32,916 bases of DNA from Planctomycetota bacterium (lineage in GTDB: Bacteria; Planctomycetota; Phycisphaerae; Phycisphaerales; UBA1924). Location: contig RFGK01000160.1 of NCBI GenBank assembly GCA_003697045.1, positions 1 to 32,916 on the forward strand. The letters run 5' to 3'. The notes under the pieces were generated by a model. That model did not search any database. It had not been told where the DNA came from and worked only from the letters and a program-made list of their open reading frames with translations. Shown here one piece after another: positions 1-8,122 of the stretch; the stretch's first letter is position 1, and each line of letters begins with the position of its first letter. The position numbers and the translations under genes are program-made.

Positions 1-93
1 CCCGGAGGAGCGGCTGCGGCACGCGAGGCCATCGAGCATCTTGTCGAAGCACGCGGCGATATGAATCGCTGGCTGTCACGGTACGATGGGTAA
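1..93 (+). CDS. kdsC: KdsC-like 3-deoxy-manno-octulosonate-8-phosphate phosphatase, C-terminal fragment (5' truncated by window)
   Basis: Only the last 30 codons are visible; reading frame 1 is open from the first base to TAA at 91-93. The residues begin PGGAAAREAIEHLVEARG and continue through an aromatic- and arginine-rich tail. This resembles the C-terminus of HAD-family KdsC phosphatases, where a PGGxGAVREV segment is followed by a short helix. KdsC removes phosphate from KDO-8-phosphate in LPS inner-core synthesis. The stop overlaps the ATG of the next gene (TAATG), which suggests translational coupling. The downstream neighbour is LptC/LptA-like, and kdsC-lptC-lptA is a known order in Gram-negative bacteria, so context supports the call. 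With 30 residues, any HAD-IIIA phosphatase with a similar tail remains possible. Confidence 0.55.
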   Translation, partial: PGGAAAAREAIEHLVEARGDMNRWLSRYDG

Positions 94-3000
94 TGCGCAG
101 ACAGGGCACACAACGCGGCGCTTCGACGATGGGGCTTGTGATTGCCCTGTTGGTGGCGCTTGCGGGCGCCGGGGTGGTTCTCTATTTCGCCTGGTCGTCG
201 GCCCCCGGTGCCGGGCAAAGCGACGATGATCCGTTTGGAGATGTGCCATCGATCACCGACGTCCTGCGCCAGTCTGAATCAGGGGGAAATGTCACGCTTC
301 AGTACGCTGACCGGGACGACCCCTCAAGGCTCGCGGCTGAGCTCAAGGCGCGTTCATTCAAGCCGGCCGAAACGGACGGCCTGGTCGAACCGAGTGCCTA
401 CGAACTCACGGGCGTCCAGGCACGCATCTTTCTTGACTCAGGCGAGACCGTGCTCGTCGAATCGGAGCGTGGACGTTTTTACATGCCCGATCGCGAGGCC
501 GGGCCCGAATCCGGCCACCTCGCGGGCCATCCAAAGATCTCGCTGCTGCCCCGTGCGGACGAGGGCGACGAGCCGATCATCGTCGCTGCTTTCGACGATG
601 AGCTGAGATTCAACTTCAACTATGCACATGTTGAGACGCCCGGGCGCCTTGTCGTCACCGGACGTCAGATCGAGTTCGCGGGTACGCACGTCACGGCACG
701 ACTCAACCAGCAGCGCGAACGCATCGACGTGCTCGAAGTTGAGCGCGGGGAGTATCTCACGTACACCCCCGCCCCCTCCGAGCTCGACAGCCGCGCCGAA
801 ACTCCTCACGACAGGCGAGGCCGTGCCATCGGCCCGACCCGCTCGGCGGATACAACGACGCGAAACGTATCCCGTGGTGTTTCGTCTCACGACATCCGGC
901 GCACACACGCGCAAATTTCTCGCATTGGCCATTTCGCTGCGGCATCGGAACAACCCGCTGACCCTGATCCGCACATAGCGCTGTATCTGGCGACGTTTCA
1001 TGACGGCGTGCAGCTCACTCAGGGCTCACGCAGGCTCACCGCCGACATGCTCGAGACCTGGGTCCGGCTTGTCGATCACAAGTTGCCGAAGCGCACTCGT
1101 TCTCCCGGCTCGGCAGCTGCCCCAAGCCTGCTCGAATCGATCTTCGCAGGGGTGTTGGCGCAGGCGGTCGATTCGGCCAGCGGCGCTGTGGACACGCCGG
1201 CCGAACCAGTCGACCGCGCACCGGACGCATCGGCACCAATGAGCGAAGGCGAGCTGCGCGAGGGTGTGATCGTGCCCGACTCCGTGGACTCTCAGCCGAT
1301 CACGCTGCGATGGACGGGGCTGTTGCGCGTTGTTCCGATTGTCGATCGCGATCCGGCGCCACTTGCCCATGACGATGTGTATCTTCGGTTTACTGCGATG
1401 GAGACGGGGCTGGTCCGGTTTGAGGAGCCTCCATCGTCCGGACACGCAGCATCCGTCGAGTATGCGGCCACGCGGGAGCTTTTGACCCTGACCGGCCCGG
1501 GTGGTTCGGTGAGGCTGGCTTCTGAGCACGCCGGGTGGATGGAATCATCGCGCACGATTGTTCGCCTTGCGTCGGGCGAAGTAACGGTCGTCGGACCGGG
1601 TCAGGTCTACGACGCCGACCACGATCCGGCCGGCCCTGACCGCCGTGAGAAGTATGTGCGATGGCTCGACCAGGCCGACTTTGCGTTTGAACTCTCCGAA
1701 GATGGTCGCATGACCAGCCGGATCGTTCAGGCGACGTTTTCTGGAGATGCCCGCGCGGTCGATGCGGACAAGCGCATTGATGCCGACATGCTCGTGGCGC
1801 ACTTCGACCGCGATTCGACCGGTTCGCACGGCGTCTTTCGTTTTGAGGCCTTTTCAGCGACCGCGGTTGACGGGGCCGGGGGAACTCTCTCAGCCGAACG
1901 GCTTGATGTGCCGTTTTCCTCGTCGCCTGATGGCTCACGGCGCCCAAGCCACGTTTATGCCTCAGGCGATGTGTACGTTGCCAAGGAAGGCAAGAGCATC
2001 GAAACCCAATCGCTTGCTGCCCGAATCGTGCGCGACGCACGCGGCGGGCTGACGGTGACCGATGTCATTGCCGACCGCGAGGTTCACTACGCCGAGGGTC
2101 AGTCCATCGCCGCCGAGGCCGAGCGTCTCGAAGCCAACGGCCTCGACCAGATCGCCATACTCATCGGCTCGGCCGATCAACCGGCACGCATTGATTTTCA
2201 CGACTCAATCATCGTCGGCCCGCGCATCGAGATGCAGGAACACCCGCAGCGGGGTCGTGTGATCGGCCCCGGCACGTTTGAATCAACGGACGACGCAGGC
2301 ACCACGACCGCACGCTGGTCCGAGTCACTCAGTTTCGATCGCGCAACGGGCATCTTGGAAGCACTTGGGCAAGCCGAAGTCACCCAGAGCCTTCAGACCG
2401 GCGAAACCCGTTTTGCTGCGGGCGATCAGCTCACGATCGAACTCGAGCCGTCGGGTGAGAACCTCACGCTCGACGCAGCGTCGGTCTTTGGCACTCCTGA
2501 TGCGCCCGCAGTGGTCGAGCTGCGCCGCACGGATGACGAGGCGACGCTCGTTGAGATGATCAACATCGAGTCTGCCGAGCTGCTCACCATGGACGGGGGA
2601 AATGCGCTGGTTGCCCCCCGCCCGGGCAGGCTTGTCGTTCTCAATCGCGATGCAGGTTCTGACGCCGAGCTCGACGGTTGGGACCGGGGCCACGCCCTGT
2701 GCACCTGGCACGAATCGCTGCTCGTTGATCGTCTGCACGGACGTGCCTACCTTCGTGGCGACGCCCAAGTCATTCATCGTGCGCTTGAAACCGCCCGCAC
2801 GGCCGAGATTGCAGGCGATGTCATCATCGCGGCATTCACCGAGCTTGAAGGCGCCCAGCCCGAGATCACGCGCGTCGACGCCGAAGGCACCGCCTATGCC
2901 CGGGTCGACCAGCAGGAGATTCTGTGTGCCCGACTTGAGTTCGACACCGAACAGCAACTCGTCTATGCCCGGGGCACCGACGCGGAACCGGCGCGTTATT

Positions 3001-3113
3001 TCGACGCAAAGTCGGGTTCGGTCATCTCGGCTCGCTCGCTGACGTGGAACCTCTCGACCGACCATATCGAGATTGATCGCCCGTCTCCGTTCGTCACCCC
3101 TGATTTGCCCTGA
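93..3113 (+). CDS. Very large LptC/LptA (OstA)-like LPS-transport protein, 1006 aa
   Basis: A short basic N-terminus (MRRQGTQRGAS) is followed by a hydrophobic segment at about residues 13-34, giving a predicted single-span anchor with the rest outside the inner membrane. Beyond about residue 65 the protein is a long run of alternating beta-type segments with phrases typical of LptC and OstA/LptA folds, such as repeated 'GxxITADxLxx' and 'VYARGTDAEPARYFDAKSG' near the C-terminus. E. coli LptC is about 190 aa and LptA about 185 aa, so this protein could hold several jelly-roll units in one chain. The start overlaps the upstream KdsC-like stop (TAATG), so the two are probably cotranslated. No LptB follows; the next gene is on the other strand and ends 4 bp away. 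The LPS-transport role is inferred from fold style and context, because sequence conservation in this family is weak. Confidence 0.6.
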   Translation: MRRQGTQRGASTMGLVIALLVALAGAGVVLYFAWSSAPGAGQSDDDPFGDVPSITDVLRQSESGGNVTLQYADRDDPSRLAAELKARSFKPAETDGLVEPSAYELTGVQARIFLDSGETVLVESERGRFYMPDREAGPESGHLAGHPKISLLPRADEGDEPIIVAAFDDELRFNFNYAHVETPGRLVVTGRQIEFAGTHVTARLNQQRERIDVLEVERGEYLTYTPAPSELDSRAETPHDRRGRAIGPTRSADTTTRNVSRGVSSHDIRRTHAQISRIGHFAAASEQPADPDPHIALYLATFHDGVQLTQGSRRLTADMLETWVRLVDHKLPKRTRSPGSAAAPSLLESIFAGVLAQAVDSASGAVDTPAEPVDRAPDASAPMSEGELREGVIVPDSVDSQPITLRWTGLLRVVPIVDRDPAPLAHDDVYLRFTAMETGLVRFEEPPSSGHAASVEYAATRELLTLTGPGGSVRLASEHAGWMESSRTIVRLASGEVTVVGPGQVYDADHDPAGPDRREKYVRWLDQADFAFELSEDGRMTSRIVQATFSGDARAVDADKRIDADMLVAHFDRDSTGSHGVFRFEAFSATAVDGAGGTLSAERLDVPFSSSPDGSRRPSHVYASGDVYVAKEGKSIETQSLAARIVRDARGGLTVTDVIADREVHYAEGQSIAAEAERLEANGLDQIAILIGSADQPARIDFHDSIIVGPRIEMQEHPQRGRVIGPGTFESTDDAGTTTARWSESLSFDRATGILEALGQAEVTQSLQTGETRFAAGDQLTIELEPSGENLTLDAASVFGTPDAPAVVELRRTDDEATLVEMINIESAELLTMDGGNALVAPRPGRLVVLNRDAGSDAELDGWDRGHALCTWHESLLVDRLHGRAYLRGDAQVIHRALETARTAEIAGDVIIAAFTELEGAQPEITRVDAEGTAYARVDQQEILCARLEFDTEQQLVYARGTDAEPARYFDAKSGSVISARSLTWNLSTDHIEIDRPSPFVTPDLP

Positions 3114-3117
3114 GTTG

Positions 3118-4122
3118 TTACGGGCTCAGTTCGTCGTAGACCGCGGCGATGGCCCGCGGCCGAATCTGCTCGAATCCAAGCCCTTCCATAAACTCCCAGC
3201 GCATCGCAGCCGTCTCATCCCTGGACCGGCCCTGGGCGATGGCGCGGCTTACATTCTCCATCAATCGTTCAAGATAATCGATTTGCCGATCGATCCCCGA
3301 GACATCTGTGATCGGTCCGTGGCCGGGGACGACGGCCGTCGCCCCGTTGCACAGATCGCGCGTCATACGCAGTGACCTGATCCAGCCTGCTGCGCTGACG
3401 CCTCCCGACTGATCGAAGAACGGGTGGAGCCCGTTGAAGACCAGATCACCCGTGTGAAGCAGGTTCAACTCGGGTACGTGCACGACCACATCGTTGTCGG
3501 TATGCCCAGGCCCGAAGTGATGAAGCTCGACCGACAGCTCGCCGACACGCCTTCGCATGGGATATCGATCGATCGTCGTTGTCGGGACGAACGCCTTGGC
3601 TGCATTGCTGCGTGCGAGAGCACGCAATGACTCAAGCCGCTCGGCAAGATGCGCAGGCTTGTCCGGGCCGACCAGCCGATCCATGGCCGCCTCGCCCGTA
3701 TCGAGTTGTTGATCGTACCGTTCGAGTTGCTGCGCCACCCGCCTGACTGCAGCCGCGTGCGAGAGCACCTCTGCATCGTTGGTAAAGCCGACGTTGCCCC
3801 CCGTGTGATCTGCGTGATGATGGGTATTGACCAACAGGCCGATGCCGGTGTCCAAACGCTGCTCAGCCTCGGCGCGCAGCAGCGGGACGATCCCGGCAAA
3901 CTTTGCATCCACCATCATCGCTTCGCTGCGCGATCCGATCACAAGCACATTGCCGCCGGTCGAGGCGTTGGTCGTCGCCCAGGCCTTTTGCTCGGCCAGC
4001 GCATGCCATTCAAATCCGTTGGATGTGCGTCGGCGTCGAATCGGCAGGCCGCCCGCTGCCAGCATCAGGCTCGATCCGATCGCCATCCCCGCAAACGCCC
4101 GTCGACTGACCTGCCTTGACAT
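3118..4122 (-). CDS. Tat-exported metallo-beta-lactamase-fold hydrolase, 334 aa
   Basis: The MBL zinc-site residues are all present: HHHADH at residues 101-106, a third histidine in GPGHTD at about 207, an aspartate in HTGDLVF at about 226, and a last histidine in PGHGP at about 268. The N-terminus reads MSRQVSRRAFAGMAIGSSLM, an RR-x-F motif followed by a hydrophobic stretch, so a twin-arginine signal peptide is likely and the enzyme should act in the periplasm. I chose the ATG at 4122 rather than an in-frame ATG at 4212. An AGGAG lies 7 nt before 4122, and the extra 30 residues would overlap the divergent efp promoter region. The substrate cannot be read from sequence. The family includes beta-lactamase-like, glyoxalase-II-like and quinoprotein-associated hydrolases. 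It ends 4 bp from the convergent LptC-like gene. Confidence 0.85.
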   Translation of the reverse strand: MSRQVSRRAFAGMAIGSSLMLAAGGLPIRRRRTSNGFEWHALAEQKAWATTNASTGGNVLVIGSRSEAMMVDAKFAGIVPLLRAEAEQRLDTGIGLLVNTHHHADHTGGNVGFTNDAEVLSHAAAVRRVAQQLERYDQQLDTGEAAMDRLVGPDKPAHLAERLESLRALARSNAAKAFVPTTTIDRYPMRRRVGELSVELHHFGPGHTDNDVVVHVPELNLLHTGDLVFNGLHPFFDQSGGVSAAGWIRSLRMTRDLCNGATAVVPGHGPITDVSGIDRQIDYLERLMENVSRAIAQGRSRDETAAMRWEFMEGLGFEQIRPRAIAAVYDELSP

Positions 4123-4226
4123 CTTTGATCTCCTGCTTGGAGCATAACCGACCTTTGCTCGATGGGCATTGCTCCGTCGGTTGGCATACCATCGCCACCA
4201 GGTTTGAGCCACGGAGCAATGACACC
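4123..4226. promoter_or_regulatory. Divergent intergenic region between the MBL hydrolase and efp
   Basis: These 104 bp must hold promoters for both divergent genes. I see no convincing -35/-10 pair. A perfect 7-bp inverted repeat is present, AACCGAC at 4146-4152 and GTCGGTT at 4176-4182, separated by 23 bp. It could be an operator, but a 7-bp match in GC-rich DNA is weak evidence. The ribosome-binding sites at the two edges are AGGAG for the hydrolase and GGAG at 4213-4216 for efp. Confidence 0.35.
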
Positions 4227-4781
4227 ATGAAGGCGAACGATCTCCGAACGGGAATGGCCGTGACCGTCGACGGCAAGGTTTATGTCATCGTGAAGACCGA
4301 TCACGTCAAGCCGGGCAAGGGCCCCGCGTACATCCAGGCGAAGATGCGCGACGTGACCGGTGCCGGGACCATCGAAAAACGCTTCAACTCCGCAGACACC
4401 GTTGATGCAGCCACCCTTGATCGGCGTGAGATGGAGTATCTGTATTCCGATGCAGACGGCGCAACGTTTATGGACCTTGAGACCTACGACCAGGTCATCA
4501 TCACGCCGGACATTCTTGGGGATGCGTTGCTCTACCTCGCCCCCAACACCTCGGCCGTGGTCCTGTTTCATGAGGGCAAACCCATCACCATGGAGCTGCC
4601 GGCAGCGGTCGAGCTGACCGTCACCGACACCCCACCCGGAATCAAGGGGGCCACGGTCACCAACCAGCTCAAGGAGGCCACGTGCGACACCGGGCTCAAG
4701 ACCAAGGTGCCTCCGTTCATTGAAACTGGTGAGAAGATCAAGGTCTCAACAGCGGATGGCTCATACATCTCCCGCGTCTGA
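4227..4781 (+). CDS. efp: Elongation factor P, 184 aa
   Basis: Elongation factor P binds between the P and E sites of the ribosome and relieves stalling at polyproline stretches. The N-terminal KOW-like domain contains the PGKG loop (residues 29-32). Its tip lysine, K31, corresponds to the modified K34 of E. coli EF-P. The middle and C-terminal OB domains follow, with the family's GATVTNQLKEA and KVPPFIETGEKIKV segments. Length matches the family (about 185-188 aa). I chose the start at 4227 (MKANDLRTG) because it matches the usual EF-P N-terminus and has GGAG 10 nt upstream; the in-frame ATG at 4116 would add 37 unrelated residues. No EpmA/EpmB-type or EarP modification gene is in the window. 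The loop begins with H-V-K-P rather than an arginine tip, which fits a lysine-type EF-P. Confidence 0.97.
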   Translation: MKANDLRTGMAVTVDGKVYVIVKTDHVKPGKGPAYIQAKMRDVTGAGTIEKRFNSADTVDAATLDRREMEYLYSDADGATFMDLETYDQVIITPDILGDALLYLAPNTSAVVLFHEGKPITMELPAAVELTVTDTPPGIKGATVTNQLKEATCDTGLKTKVPPFIETGEKIKVSTADGSYISRV

Positions 4782-4828
4782 GCAGCTCATCTATCCCGGC
4801 AGGGCTTTGAAGCCGATACGCTGATTCC

Positions 4829-5365
4829 ATGTCAAGGCGGATTCCAACTGTCCTGCTTATCGGGCTTCGAGGCTCAGGCAAGACCACGCTCGGCGCCCAG
4901 CTTGCCAAGAAGCTGCATCGCCCCTTCGTCGACCTGGACGATGTGACCAGGGAGATGCTCGGGTGCAAGACCATCGCCGAAGCCTGGGACAAGGGCGGCG
5001 AAAGCCTGTTCCGCATGACCGAAACACGCGCCTTGCGCAAAGTCCTGACCAGAGTCGGGCAGGTCGTCGCACTCGGCGGGGGTACACCAACCGCACCTGG
5101 GGCCAAAGACCTCATCAGGCGGGCACAACGCTCGAAGGATGCATACGTCATCTATCTGAGAGCCAGCCCCCACACCCTGCGCGAGCGACTCTCACGTCTT
5201 GAGCTTGCCGATCGGCCGAGCCTGACCGGCACCGACACGATCACCGAGATCGACCTCATCCACGCCCGCCGTGACGCGACATATCGCAACCTTGCCGACG
5301 AGGTCATCGATGTTGACGGCATTGATGAGCGCACGGCGCTGCGTGAGCTGTACAGCCTGTTCTGA
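4829..5365 (+). CDS. aroK: Shikimate kinase, 178 aa
   Basis: Shikimate kinase phosphorylates the 3-hydroxyl of shikimate in the chorismate pathway. The P-loop GLRGSGKTT lies at residues 12-20. An aspartate-rich shikimate-binding segment (DLDD, 35-38) follows, then FR at 61-62, the glycine-rich substrate loop GGGT at 83-86, and the lid arginine in the RPSL segment near 129-132. Length matches monofunctional AroK/AroL enzymes (about 170-180 aa). It lies 47 bp after efp on the same strand and 33 bp before the EamA gene, so the three may be cotranscribed. No other shikimate-pathway gene is nearby. The cytoplasmic location is standard for the family. Confidence 0.93.
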   Translation: MSRRIPTVLLIGLRGSGKTTLGAQLAKKLHRPFVDLDDVTREMLGCKTIAEAWDKGGESLFRMTETRALRKVLTRVGQVVALGGGTPTAPGAKDLIRRAQRSKDAYVIYLRASPHTLRERLSRLELADRPSLTGTDTITEIDLIHARRDATYRNLADEVIDVDGIDERTALRELYSLF

Positions 5366-5398
5366 CCAGGCCGGTCCACGACGCTACGCTCACGGACC

Positions 5399-6301
5399 AT
5401 GCGCGCGCATGCTCTTCGTGCCGATGCCACGCTGACGCTTGTCGCCCTCATATGGGGCTCGGGATTCATTGCGCAAAAGCTCGGCATGGACCACATGGGC
5501 CCACTGGCTTATACGGGGCTTCGGTACATCATCGGCGTGTTGATGCTGCTGCCATTTGTACTTCGCGCACGCGGGCGACGGCGAATCAATCGCAAGACCC
5601 TGGTAAGCGGGTTGCTGCTGGGATTCTGCATGGTTATTGCCGCCAACGCGCAACAGATCGGGCTGGTGACGACGACAGTTTCCCGGGCCGGGTTTATCAC
5701 CGGGCTTTACGTGCTCATCGTTCCGTTCATCGGGTTGTGCGTTGGGCATCGTTTTTCGTTTGGCCACTTGGCCGGTGCGGTGCTTGCTGCGGGCGGGTTG
5801 TACATGCTCAGCGGAGACATCTCGGGGGGGCTGAGAACTGGCGATTTGTGGGTAGGACTGTGCGCTCTGGTCTGGGCGTTTCACGTGGTGATTGTGGCCG
5901 TCGCCGCACCCAAAGCCGACGCCATCGGGCTCGCGTTCGTCCAGTTTGCTGTCGTCGCGCTGATCACGCCGATCCTGGCGTTTCTGTTCGAGGAAGTGAG
6001 CGTGCAGGCCGTCATCGAAGCCCGGTGGGCGGTGCTTTACGGCGGGGTTTTCTCCATCGGACTTGCCTTCACGCTCCAGATCATCGGACAACGACACGCA
6101 CCGCCTACGCACGCTGCGGTGATTATGAGTCTCGAGTCGGTCTTTGCCGCCGTCTTCGGCGTTGTTCTGCTTGCCGAAAAACTCAGCGTTCCCGAACTCA
6201 TCGGTTGTGGGCTGATGTTTGCGGGCATGCTCGTCAGCCAAGCCTGGCCGCACAAACGCACGCCTGCCGAGAAGGCCGAACTGATCGATCCGGTTCGCTA
6301 A
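5399..6301 (+). CDS. EamA/DMT-superfamily transporter, 300 aa
   Basis: The sequence is hydrophobic throughout, with about ten predicted membrane spans arranged as two EamA repeats. It starts with the typical 'LVALIWGSGFIAQKLG' segment and the second half contains the family's 'SLESVFAAVFGVVLLAEKL' phrase. DMT transporters move small metabolites or amino acids across the inner membrane; the substrate cannot be predicted. Its stop codon (TAA, 6299-6301) overlaps the stop of the convergent peroxiredoxin gene through the shared bases CTAA, so neither gene has room for an intergenic terminator. It may be cotranscribed with aroK (33 bp gap). Confidence 0.9.
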   Translation: MRAHALRADATLTLVALIWGSGFIAQKLGMDHMGPLAYTGLRYIIGVLMLLPFVLRARGRRRINRKTLVSGLLLGFCMVIAANAQQIGLVTTTVSRAGFITGLYVLIVPFIGLCVGHRFSFGHLAGAVLAAGGLYMLSGDISGGLRTGDLWVGLCALVWAFHVVIVAVAAPKADAIGLAFVQFAVVALITPILAFLFEEVSVQAVIEARWAVLYGGVFSIGLAFTLQIIGQRHAPPTHAAVIMSLESVFAAVFGVVLLAEKLSVPELIGCGLMFAGMLVSQAWPHKRTPAEKAELIDPVR

Positions 6302-6804
6302 GCCGAACCTTTGTTCAGCTCGCGCACCGCCTCGAGCACTTCGGCCGCGTGTCCCGGCACCTTCACCTTGTCCCATCGGCGTGCTACTTTGCCCCGGGCG
6401 TCAATCAGATAGGTCGTTCGCACGATGCCCATGTACGTGCGTCCGTACATCGACTTTTCGACCCAAACGCCGTACTTTTGCGCCACTTCGGGGTCGGGCT
6501 TGCCGTCGGCGTTGACGCGATCGTCGGCCAGAAGCGGAAAGGTGATCCCGTCTCGATCCGCAAACTTGCGCTTGCTCTTGACTCCGAGGATCGAGATGCC
6601 GAGGACCTTTGCCCCTTCGCGTGCGAACTGTCGGGACAGATCCTCAAACGCGCACGCTTCCTGTGTGCATCCGCTGGTCATGTCCTTCGGATAGAAGAAC
6701 AACACGACCGGGGTGCCTGCATAGTCCCGAAGCGCGCGCACAACACCGTCCTGATCTTTGAGTCTGAAAGCCGGCGCCTTGCGTCCGGGTTCGATGAGCG
6801 ACAT
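6298..6804 (-). CDS. bcp: Thioredoxin-dependent peroxiredoxin, Bcp/PrxQ type, 168 aa
   Basis: This is an AhpC/TSA-fold peroxidase that reduces hydrogen peroxide and organic peroxides using thioredoxin. The active site reads YPKDMTSGCTQEAC, with the peroxidatic cysteine at residue 46 and a second cysteine at 51, the i+5 spacing of the PrxQ/Bcp subgroup with an intramolecular disulfide. The loop YGVWVEKSMYGRTYMGIVRTT matches the Bcp family. I chose the ATG at 6804 (MSLIEPG) because GGAGG lies about 8 nt upstream; the in-frame ATG at 6870 would add 22 unlikely residues. It overlaps the end of the EamA gene by 4 bp. Confidence 0.94.
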   Translation of the reverse strand: MSLIEPGRKAPAFRLKDQDGVVRALRDYAGTPVVLFFYPKDMTSGCTQEACAFEDLSRQFAREGAKVLGISILGVKSKRKFADRDGITFPLLADDRVNADGKPDPEVAQKYGVWVEKSMYGRTYMGIVRTTYLIDARGKVARRWDKVKVPGHAAEVLEAVRELNKGSA

Positions 6805-6958
6805 GGCGTGTACCTCCGGCTGACCGTAGGCCAAGCGCACGCTGCTCGTTTGAACAAGGCCCGGCTGCAAGCGGGAGATTCATCCCGGCGCCACCCGGCT
6901 GCTCGCTTTGCGCAGCTCGTCCATCAACGCTCGCTGACGAGAGGCGCAAAGCCCGGGT

Positions 6959-7408
6959 CTATCCGCCGAAGAGCTTGACCAGCGCCAGCGCCCCGAGTGC
7001 ACCAAGCCCGGCCGTCCAGACGCTCCTGATGAACCACTGCCAGGAATCATCTTCCGTCTTGACGGTGCCCGGCGCGCGCACCATCGCGACCCGTTCTGCC
7101 GTTGCCTTTCCCAGCGGGTCGACGCCGCATCGAGCGCTGTCCTGCACGATGGCGATAATCAAGGTTGCGTCGAAGTCGCGCAGACCGAGCATGGATGCCA
7201 GGCGCATGAGCCGTTCGCGCTTTGCGGGCGTGAGAATTGCGGCCCGTTCTCCCTCGATCGCAGAGGCGACGCGGACAGCAAACACCCACCGCGCGTCCCC
7301 CGGCTCAAGGGAGGATCGCGCGTTGTCTCGAGGCATCATGGATGCCGACTCGCAACGCTCGGCGCTGACCAGACGCAGCGTCGGCTGGGTTGATTGCCCG
7401 TTTGTCAT
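6959..7408 (-). CDS. Small C-tail-anchored protein of unknown function, 149 aa
   Basis: I do not recognise a named family. The central part holds the segment VFAVRVASAIEGERAAILTPAKRERLMRL and then FDATLIIAIVQDSARCG, a compact helical region. The last 20 or so residues (TAGLGALGALALVKLFGG) form one hydrophobic helix, so the protein is probably anchored to the inner membrane by its C-terminus. I placed the start at the ATG at 7408. The open frame runs on to 8077, but that part is antisense to the plus-strand gene at 7484 and its composition looks like a shadow. No clear Shine-Dalgarno precedes 7408. It is divergent from the 7484 gene across a 75-bp gap, so the two may share a regulatory region. 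Confidence 0.6.
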   Translation of the reverse strand: MTNGQSTQPTLRLVSAERCESASMMPRDNARSSLEPGDARWVFAVRVASAIEGERAAILTPAKRERLMRLASMLGLRDFDATLIIAIVQDSARCGVDPLGKATAERVAMVRAPGTVKTEDDSWQWFIRSVWTAGLGALGALALVKLFGG

Positions 7409-7483
7409 CTCGATTGGTCTTGAAGCACACGCCGTGCCGATCAGAGAAGAGACCGCACAACCGCTACACTCTCCCCACCTGTC

Positions 7484-8047
7484 ATGTCTGATTCGAAGGC
7501 CGACACCTCGATCCCGTCTCTCGTCGTCCCCATGTCGGCCGACGAGATCGTGTCGGTGCTCGACCGGGCCGCCCGCCGGGGACGACTGCCCGGTTTTGAG
7601 CCCCACCCCTCGGGCGCGTTGTTTCTGGCCGATGCATGGGGAACGCCGTTTGACTCGGATCTGATTGCGGTAGCCTCCCCGGAAGGCGAGCGGACGCGAC
7701 TGACGTTCACGCTGCGGCTTCGACGTCGGCTTCCGATCATCTACGCGATCGTGCTGGGGCTTACGATCTGGCCGGGCGTCACGCTGACTGACCGGGTTCT
7801 CAGCCTGTGGTTTGAGTGGTATCACGGGCTGACGCAGATGGACGTCTTCCATGCGGGCGGGTTTGCATTTTTCACCTATGCGTGGTACTTGCCGCTGACG
7901 GTCCTTCCGTTGCCGTGGCTGTGGCGTTCCTGGATGAGACGGGCCCGCGCGACCGCCACCGTCTCCGCGCTTGAGACGATCGCAAAGATTGCAAAGGAAC
8001 TGGGCGTCGAGCCTCCGCCCGAGGCAGCAGCCGTCATTGCGGGGTGA
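7484..8047 (+). CDS. Two-span membrane protein of unknown function, 187 aa
   Basis: The N-terminal third looks soluble, with a helix-rich segment (PMSADEIVSVLDRAARRG) and a beta-type region (PSGALFLADAWGTPFDSDLIAV). Two hydrophobic segments follow at about residues 82-102 (LPIIYAIVLGLTIWPGVTL) and 125-147 (AGGFAFFTYAWYLPLTVLPL). A basic cytoplasmic tail ends in a predicted helix. I recognise no catalytic motif. An internal ATG at 7532 (MSADEI) is an alternative start, since neither start has a strong ribosome-binding site. The neighbouring minus-strand gene at 6959-7408 is also a small membrane protein, so they could be functionally linked, but that is a guess. Confidence 0.7.
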   Translation: MSDSKADTSIPSLVVPMSADEIVSVLDRAARRGRLPGFEPHPSGALFLADAWGTPFDSDLIAVASPEGERTRLTFTLRLRRRLPIIYAIVLGLTIWPGVTLTDRVLSLWFEWYHGLTQMDVFHAGGFAFFTYAWYLPLTVLPLPWLWRSWMRRARATATVSALETIAKIAKELGVEPPPEAAAVIAG

Positions 8048-8122
8048 GAACCTGCCCACCCGGCGTGATCCGGACATTGCGCGCCATATGCTTGGCTAGG
8101 GCCGATTGAGGCTCGATTTCCA

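Noticed and set aside
5452-6978. Open frame of 508 codons on the plus strand across the EamA and peroxiredoxin genes
   Set aside because: It overlaps two clear genes in other frames and reads as arginine-rich shadow sequence.
7409-8077. N-terminal extension of the 149-aa minus-strand gene, including a lipobox-like LIGTAC just before the chosen start
   Set aside because: The extension is antisense to the 7484-8047 gene, and no start codon lies suitably before the lipobox-like residues, so a lipoprotein is unlikely.
8048-8122. Possible cobalamin riboswitch before the B12/GTPase fusion
   Set aside because: The gap is only 75 bp and I see no B12-box-like element; a cobalamin riboswitch needs about 200 nt.
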